In this document: one piece after another, positions 59,401-64,000 of the stretch
Layout: every line of letters begins with the position of its first letter
How positions within the stretch are numbered: position 1 is the first letter of the stretch
Assembly (NCBI RefSeq): GCF_027942865.1
Contig: NC_134528.1
Location: 8,613,586 to 8,677,585, forward strand
Length of the DNA: 64,000 nt
Source of the DNA: Odontesthes bonariensis
Taxonomy: Eukaryota; Chordata; Actinopteri; Atheriniformes; Atherinopsidae
Reading direction: 5' to 3'
Position numbers and translations under genes: made by a program
The notes under the pieces: generated by a model
The model's input: the letters and a program-made list of their open reading frames with translations, nothing else
What the model was told of the DNA's origin: nothing
The model's database searches: none

Positions 59401-61805
59401 TTGATTTGATGTACATCAGTAGGATGATGACCTGAAAAGCAGGCAGTGGACAAAGGAGAGTGTTGTCTGATGCTTTATGCTTCAGGACTCAGAAACAGAG
59501 CCTCTGATCAGATAATCACTTCCTGAGTGCGATCAGATATCACTTGAGACTAAGTCAAAAAGACTGTTTTAGTTGGTTTAATACTAGTGGAAAAACCCTC
59601 TCGGGCATCTCTGCAGTTTCAGTTCAACAGGTGGTTTAATCTGGCAGAAACTGACCTTTAGTTTTGTTCCAAGTTGAAAATATCAGATTCTCTTTGTTTT
59701 GAAAGATACAAAAATCACATCTGGGAAAAAAAGGGAAAAGATTTAGATTCCAAAAATCCTTTAAAAAGATGTTATTTTCATGGCTGAAATAAAATAGAAT
59801 ATGTCAGAATTGGGCATAAATGAGCTGCTTGGCCGAACAAATACTCACACAGTGATATTTAGTTGTTGCTGAAACTCCTGTGGTCTTTTCCACGACCACA
59901 GGATGTTTCTTCCACCACGTTGCATCGGTGAAGGTTAGGTAAGTTTGGTGGTGACTTTTGTGCTTCTTCACTGGCTTTGCAGCTGCAGTGCCTCCTGAAG
60001 TTTTCTCCTTAAGCTCTTACCCTTGATCCTGTTGGAAAGTGTCACGGACTTGAGGAAAGATGGCAGGGAGAATTCTTAAGATCTTAGGAAAGACAACACT
60101 GCAATAAAATTGGTCTGAAAAGGGAAATATAGAGTTGTTACAGGCTGCTCAAACTCACCCCCGTCCTCATATTTATCCACATGAATCACTGTTAGTAGTA
60201 ACCGGTTAAAATAATGAGCATCGCCATGACAGTTGCGGCCACAAGGAATTGTGGGATGGAATTATTTCCTTTCTTTAATACTTCGGGGTCATTTCACTCA
60301 GTTAGGAAGGTTCCTAAACAATACTGACAATTTAACCGGATCCAAATTGTCTATTATAGAGCTCCAATACTACCTTAATTATCTGCTTTGGTATAGGATG
60401 CACCAGACCATCCTTCATGAGAGAAAGGAGGTGATTACATCCCACAATTCCTTGTGCCGGCAGCTTTTTCATGTATTTCATGTGGCTAAATATGAGGACA
60501 GGATGATGAATATATATTTCACTTTTTAAACTTCCCTTTCTTTTCTCAGTTACAAACTTTGTGAATATTCTATATTATCTCTAATATGATCTAAACGTAT
60601 GACATAATATTCATGTAACAATGTGATATGGTTTATGGCACATGAAGTATCTAAAGCACATTTTTATAGATTCAGGGCTGCAGACCCACATCACAGGTTA
60701 GTGTAAATGTGGTCGGATTCTCATTGCAGCATGATCATCTTTTCCTAAGTCCTTAAGACGTTTTCCAGCCACCTTTCCAACCCCATGACTTTTTCCGTTA
60801 AGAAATGAGCTTAGGAAAAGACCATAGGAGGCCATTTTTATGACTGCTCAACCGGATCTTTGGCCTGACCGCAGTCTTCGGATGGTGCGTGGGCTTTATT
60901 GTTCTAACTGGCTTCATTTTCTCCACCTGTGGAGGTGTGCGTAAAGCATGTCTTTATGCCGAAAGCTCACTGCTCCTTCTGCTTTTAGAATGATGCAAAG
61001 AGTCAACACTGGCTGGACATTTAATAATAAACCAAGTTCTTTCTTCGCCCCTTGTGTTCAGTCTCCATTTTGTGTTGTGGCCCAACGAGCCGGGTCGTAA
61101 CATTTTTATTTATCTCTCTCTTTTTTTTTTTTTAACATGCTAATAGCCCAATTTAACCTAAGATTGGACCTTCTTAAATAGATAAATATTGCGGTTAGAA
61201 ATGATAGTGGGACACGTTTTAAAGAGTTAAAGGATGACACTACTAGTAAATAAAGTCTAAATTTTAACCTACAGATATCCCTAAAAACACCCCCAGTTGA
61301 TATCTTGGATTAATAAAACTACTTTTTTAAGTGTTTAAATGTGTAAATATGGATAATGTGATGAAAAATGTGTAGTAAAATACAACAAAACACACAAATT
61401 TCTGAGTAAAGGCATTTCAAATTAGCCTGGAAAGAAAGTTTATTCTATTTTTTGTCTATTTTTTTAGTTTTGATTTTTTTCATTGAAGGTTTATTTAATT
61501 TTCTTTTACCTTTCCCTCCCAGGTGCACCTTCATCTACGGCACTCCCACCATGTATGTCGACATGACAAGCCAGCCAGACTTGGCTAAGTATGACTTTTC
61601 ATCAGTGGAAGCAGGTAAAGAAGAGAGGAATTAGAAATGAGCATTTCAAAGAATTTATGTCCTTCCTTTTTTGCTCCTATTTGTCATTCTGCTAATTTGT
61701 TTTGTTTGTCTTTATTTCTGACCTGCAGGTGTTATGGGCGGTTCACCGTGTCCTTCAGAGCTTGTGAGGAAGGTTGTGTCTCTAATGGGCGTCAAAGGAA
61801 TAACG
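44283..61805 (+). CDS. acsf2: Acyl-CoA synthetase family member 2, N-terminal two thirds (gene runs off the right edge)
   Basis: AMP-forming medium-chain acyl-CoA ligase of the mitochondrial matrix: fatty acid plus ATP and CoA give acyl-CoA, AMP and pyrophosphate. Ten exons give 399 of about 605 codons. The start at 44283 gives 40 residues with basic and no acidic residues, a good mitochondrial presequence, and its phase 2 end joins exon 2 correctly. Recognisable blocks are [46 protein letters not shown] and [11 protein letters not shown]. The AMP-binding loop [10 protein letters not shown] (259-268) is split between exons 6 and 7. [13 protein letters not shown] and [12 protein letters not shown] follow. 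All agree with human ACSF2. The later YGTTE motif, the hinge and the C-terminal lysine domain lie beyond 64000. Intron 4 uses a GC donor. Confidence 0.92.
45250..45585 (+). repeat. SINE-like interspersed repeat
   Basis: TTCGATTCCCACTCT recalls a tRNA-type B box. CCTTGAGCAAGGCACC, GATGGGTTAAAAGCAGAGGA and a tail with GACCAATAAATCTGATCTTA are phrases common in fish SINEs. Family not named. Confidence 0.55.
46830..47640 (-). mobile_element. Tc1-like transposon remnant, copy A
   Basis: The minus strand reads [17 protein letters not shown] and [12 protein letters not shown], then skips to [15 protein letters not shown] and [19 protein letters not shown]. These are the helix-turn-helix-adjacent and third-catalytic-residue blocks of Tc1 transposases; the central catalytic part is deleted. 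Downstream to 47640 it shares sequence with the remnant at 58625-58880. Confidence 0.8.
48013..48208 (+). CDS. acsf2: acsf2 exon 2
   Basis: Encodes [31 protein letters not shown] and TFAQFQQD; acceptor CCTCTTCAG, donor GTGAGT. Confidence 0.9.
48209..50547. other. acsf2 intron 2
   Basis: 2.3 kb of AT-rich sequence. No repeat family recognised. The 454-bp intron 3 (50677-51130) likewise shows nothing. Confidence 0.6.
50548..50676 (+). CDS. acsf2: acsf2 exon 3
   Basis: Encodes [20 protein letters not shown] to AGIIM; phase 0 both ends. Confidence 0.9.
51131..51184 (+). CDS. acsf2: acsf2 exon 4 (54 bp, GC donor)
   Basis: Encodes [18 protein letters not shown], 18 codons. The following intron begins AAG/GCGAGT; no in-phase GT donor is nearby. 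Confidence 0.88.
51230..51743 (+). mobile_element. Degenerate non-LTR reverse-transcriptase fragment
   Basis: Broken frames resemble the RT ORF of a fish non-LTR element: TTTTTAAAAAGGGGAAGTAG near 51431 (LFKKG), a GFRPG-region counterpart near 51580, and GGGTGCGTGGGAGTTTGCCC (EGAWEFAQP) with AAGGCTTATGACC (KAYD) at 51677. Many stops; clade uncertain. Confidence 0.6.
51744..52396. mobile_element. Harbinger-type miniature element with MADF-like remnant
   Basis: It begins CTAGCATGGTTG and ends CAACCATGCTAG, a perfect 12-bp inverted repeat continued imperfectly (ACGTCTG against ACGCGTCTG). A minus-strand frame at 51976-52179 reads [16 protein letters not shown] after a conserved W, the core of a MADF/Myb-like DNA-binding domain as found in Harbinger accessory proteins. 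No transposase is present. Confidence 0.65.
52874..52992 (+). CDS. acsf2: acsf2 exon 5
   Basis: Encodes [15 protein letters not shown] to PGDIKSA; acceptor GTTCACAG, donor GTAGAG. Confidence 0.9.
52993..54282. other. acsf2 intron 5
   Basis: 1.3 kb, no mobile element recognised. The following intron 6 (54446-55098) has a LINE-tail-like scrap near 54775-54830. Confidence 0.55.
54283..54445 (+). CDS. acsf2: acsf2 exon 6
   Basis: Encodes [16 protein letters not shown] to [10 protein letters not shown], ending inside the AMP-binding loop. Confidence 0.9.
55099..55194 (+). CDS. acsf2: acsf2 exon 7 (AMP-binding loop)
   Basis: Encodes [18 protein letters not shown] to RRLGYHWR; donor GTGAGT. Confidence 0.92.
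55207..55530 (+). repeat. Fish interspersed repeat (CATCCATCCATTTTCTATAC type)
   Basis: CATCCATCCATCCATTTTCT, a G run, GGAGCCTATCCCAGC, AATTAACCTAACATGCATG, GGAGGAAGCCGGAGTACCC and GGGAGAACGTGCAAACTCCA are well-known phrases of an abundant fish repeat, probably a LINE 3' region. It starts only 12 bases after the acsf2 exon 7 donor. Confidence 0.75.
57205..58567 (+). mobile_element. L2/CR1-like LINE 3' part, split by a fold-back element
   Basis: [20 protein letters not shown] and SAFFHLK are read to 57360. After the fold-back element the same frame continues [14 protein letters not shown], then [17 protein letters not shown] to a stop, with later pieces such as [19 protein letters not shown] in shifted frames. 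It ends with a tail near 58500-58567: GTAAAGCAACCTTGGG and ATTATT repeats. A different SINE/LINE tail (TTTGGATAAAAGCGTCTGCC) abuts at 57176-57205. Confidence 0.8.
57363..58011. mobile_element. 649-bp fold-back element at TTAA
   Basis: TTAA at 57359-57362 and 58012-58015. Ends AGGGATAGTTTGCCTCTTTT and its reverse complement AAAAGAGGCGAACTATCCCT. The arms stay complementary for roughly 270 bp, through GACATGAAGCTG, CTGCTGCGTCCTGTGAGCCG and GACCTCACATC. It is non-coding. The LINE frame on either side joins when one TTAA is removed, so TTAA is the target duplication, as for piggyBac-type miniature elements. Confidence 0.85.
58625..58930 (-). mobile_element. Tc1-like remnant, copy B (internally deleted)
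   Basis: GGAATAGTTCTCCAGGCTTC and the next 29 bases match 46884-46932 of copy A. The sequence then jumps to one matching 47480-47620 (AAAACTTTCA, AAAGTCTGGCTGCTTGGAAG), so most of the coding part is lost. Confidence 0.7.
59019..59170 (+). CDS. acsf2: acsf2 exon 8
   Basis: Encodes [20 protein letters not shown] to LAAIDSE; phase 0 in, phase 2 out, donor GTAACA. Confidence 0.9.
59171..61522. other. acsf2 intron 8
   Basis: 2.35 kb with a large imperfect inverted repeat (59985-60835). The rest is AT-rich without recognised content. Confidence 0.55.
59985..60835. mobile_element. Fold-back element containing repeat copy 2
   Basis: GCCACAAGGAATTGTGGGAT (60238) pairs with ATCCCACAATTCCTTGTGCC near 60437-60457. 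The outer segments GCCTCCTGAAGTTTTCTCCT (59989) and, reversed, GCCTCCTATGGTCTTTTCCT (60831) also pair imperfectly, followed by GGTTGGAAAG-type matches. Its right half matches 5640-6020. Confidence 0.55.
61523..61614 (+). CDS. acsf2: acsf2 exon 9
   Basis: Encodes [19 protein letters not shown] to SSVEA; acceptor CCTCCCAG. Confidence 0.9.
61729..61805 (+). CDS. acsf2: acsf2 exon 10 (last in window)
   Basis: Encodes [16 protein letters not shown] to MGVKGIT, ending phase 0 at GTGAGT. The next expected motif (VAYGTTE) is not found before 64000. Confidence 0.88.
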
Positions 61806-64000
61806 GTGAGTAGCTATTGTGCTAATAGTGAGTTTTCTCAATTAAATCATATTAACAAATATTGCAAGTGGTGAGACTGCAAAATCAGTCCAATATGTCT
61901 AAGATTTGATGGCGCTGTTCAGCTTTTACACACAAGAGGGCAACAAATTCATAGAAAAACACCCATTAGATTTGTGTAGTGAGCCTTTTTGGAGATGTTT
62001 TTTCAGAGATCCAACATTTGACATACTGTAAGTATACTATAAGTGAGCAAAAACAAAGCTTAGTTTTGTAAAAGGTTTATTGGATGTGAAAACTCGTTAT
62101 CACTTCCAAAAGTCTAGGAAATGTAAAGATGCTGAATATACATTAGATATGCACGGAATTCATTCTTCAGAAACCCTCCCAGTTATTGTCATTTTTAGAA
62201 TAAAATGTTGCTTAAAGCATTAATGATCCTGCATTCATCCTATTCTTGTACATTGTGTGAGGACGTAAAATAGTTACAATTTTAAGGATCCTCAAGAAGA
62301 AAAGACATCATTGAAAGAAAGAGAAATTAATTGAACAACCTATTTCACATCCTTCTGGTCATATTTAGATGTCTGGCATGTTTTCCTAGTTAGTAAGGGT
62401 GTAAATGCAGAAAATGTTGCCGCCTGCCTCAGTGGCAGTTGTGTGATATGAACTGATTCTTCGAAGTCAACCCAAAAATATTGGAATGTACTCGAATTAT
62501 TGCCCTTATTTACTAAAATGCATCCTTTGTTCTTGTGGTGTCCTGGAGCTTACCTGCTTCCACTTCATACTTCAATCTTCCTCTTTGATATAAATGAGTG
62601 AATTTAAAACTGGTCCATAAGCATTTGTGTGTAACATTAATTATTGCGTTTGCCTGTGTTTACACTGCCGACAACATGTGGCACATGGGGAGATGGACAG
62701 TCTTAAGAGTTGGTAAGCGTTGCTTTCGTTGTAGCCGGTCACCTGGACAGGCTCCTCCTCTGCGTCTCCTGCACAGGGGGGGGGCGAAAAGAGGCAAAAG
62801 ATCGGCCAAATCAAACAGTGTCCTTCCAACCAAAGACCCTATGACCTGGACACGGTGTACTGGACCCCAGGGCCACCATGGAAAAGTTCACACAGGGACA
62901 GAGGGGAGCACACAGAGTTGTGCGGTCGGGAGAAAAGAAGAGAAAAACAAAATTCTGCAAAGCCAACTCTTAGCCACTCCAAAACCACCTTAAATTTAAT
63001 CCTCTTCATCCAGCGTCCCGTCAAAATAGCTGAAAACCCCTGATCACACAGCAGGGATGTGATTTTGGACTGTTTAGGGGTTCAAAACTATACCTCAGGT
63101 ATTTGCAAACATAGTGATCAGTTAGGGAGGACTTCATAACAAGTGGCTTATATCTTTATATAGCGGTCAAGTGTCTTCACAGGGAGAAAATAAGAAGAAA
63201 ATAAAAACAAAACATTTTTAAAGGTTTTGATAGGGTGCAGATTTATCGGTAGAAAGTCAAAGCCTTGTGTGAAGAAGAAAATTTGCTTCTCATGACTTAA
63301 AAATGGCAAAATGCCCTTGAGAGGGTTAAAGGACGGGTGGGACATTTTTGGAAGCTGGCAACAATTAGCAGATAGTTAGCTTAGCTTAGCATGCAGACTT
63401 AGAATGAGGAGAAGCCTTCAACATTTTAAGTTCAGTAACTGAGACAACAGGAAAAACATGACAAAGCAAAGTGAGCTCCAAGTCCCATTTTCACTGAATC
63501 TAAAATTTGATATGGTGTTTATGTTTTGAGCAAAATTGTAAAGATACATGAATTTAACAGTGTTTAGATTTTTAGGTGCTGCTCTTGCTGCCTAAACCCC
63601 TCAGGACATGGACACAACATTTTGGGATGTGTCTACCATTAGATACTTTTGGTCCAACTTATTGTTGGAAGGGGTCCTCAGGGGACCAGGTTTGTTAGGA
63701 TGCATCCCACTGATGATCGATCAGATTAAGATCTGGGTAATTTGATCAACTCTTTGTGCTCGCTGACATGTTCATTGAGCTGTTCCCGAATAGTTTGTCT
63801 TTCATGGCGGAGCACGTTGTCTGGTTTGGGGAGCCCCAGAACAAGCACATCCCCCATGTGCTTGTTCTGGGACGATGTTTAGGTGAGTTACTGTATTAAT
63901 AATACATATGCATCCTATGAAGAAGCATTAATCAATTGGAAATAAACTAGAATAATATTAAAAAAATTCAATTTCTTTAAGTTGTTTGGTCACACGTTTG
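61806..64000. other. acsf2 intron 10 (to window edge)
   Basis: No further acsf2 exon is found. A G run at about 62777-62785 and a perfect hairpin at 63835-63871 are the only distinctive items. Confidence 0.55.
63835..63871. repeat. Perfect 16-bp hairpin
   Basis: CCCAGAACAAGCACAT, loop CCCCC, then ATGTGCTTGTTCTGGG. Probably part of a repeat; it is shorter than a typical pre-miRNA stem and the flanks do not pair further. Confidence 0.75.

Noticed and set aside
63835-63871. microRNA precursor
   Set aside because: The stem is only 16 bp with a 5-base loop and unpaired flanks, too short for a pre-miRNA.
1-64000. tRNA, rRNA, CRISPR array or bacterial-type operon
   Set aside because: None was seen. 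Spliced vertebrate genes and fish repeats explain the window. Only a SINE-like fragment near 45300 recalls tRNA sequence.

Overview
The window looks like a teleost (ray-finned) fish nuclear genome. Three vertebrate multi-exon genes lie on the + strand with clear GT-AG splice sites. The large non-coding part is full of repeat types common in fish: Harbinger, piggyBac, hAT-like, Tc1-like, L1, L2/CR1-like, fold-back elements and SINE-like tails.

Gene layout, 5' to 3'. (1) 2769-18720, slc16a5-like monocarboxylate transporter (MCT6 group), four coding exons, 545 codons, complete. (2) 31189-38334, a TAP2-type ABC half-transporter, best match the teleost tap2t, eleven coding exons, 712 codons, all nucleotide-binding motifs intact. 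A row of four IRF-type hexamers lies in its probable promoter or 5' exon. (3) 44283 to beyond the right edge, acsf2, a mitochondrial-type acyl-CoA synthetase. Ten exons (399 codons) are in the window, including the split AMP-binding loop, and the C-terminal third is outside. The three genes share orientation but not an obvious function.

Mobile DNA, by region. 25.5-29.2 kb holds a PIF/Harbinger-like element with an intact four-exon Myb/trihelix DNA-binding gene (+) and a frameshifted, truncated transposase (-), facing tail to tail. A 5'-truncated L1 (25666-27077) with a 13-bp target duplication sits in its left end. 39401-43740 is a TTAA-bounded piggyBac carrying two nested insertions. One is a 708-bp hAT-like element with an 8-bp duplication. 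The other is a 2118-bp element with TA duplication, CACAG ends and an intron-containing ORF of unknown function. Removing either insertion restores the piggyBac reading frame locally, which proves the boundaries. acsf2 introns hold an L2-like LINE split at TTAA by a 649-bp fold-back element, a Harbinger-type miniature element with a MADF-like remnant, a reverse-transcriptase fragment, two related Tc1-like remnants and SINE/LINE tails.

The strongest candidate for something poorly described is the 2.1-kb TA-flanked element at 40670-42787. It carries a spliced ORF with its own poly(A) signal, encoding a domain unlike any transposase I recognise, inside ends packed with AGTGTTA/GAGTTAA motifs. 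All product names come from reading translations and remembered families. No search was run.
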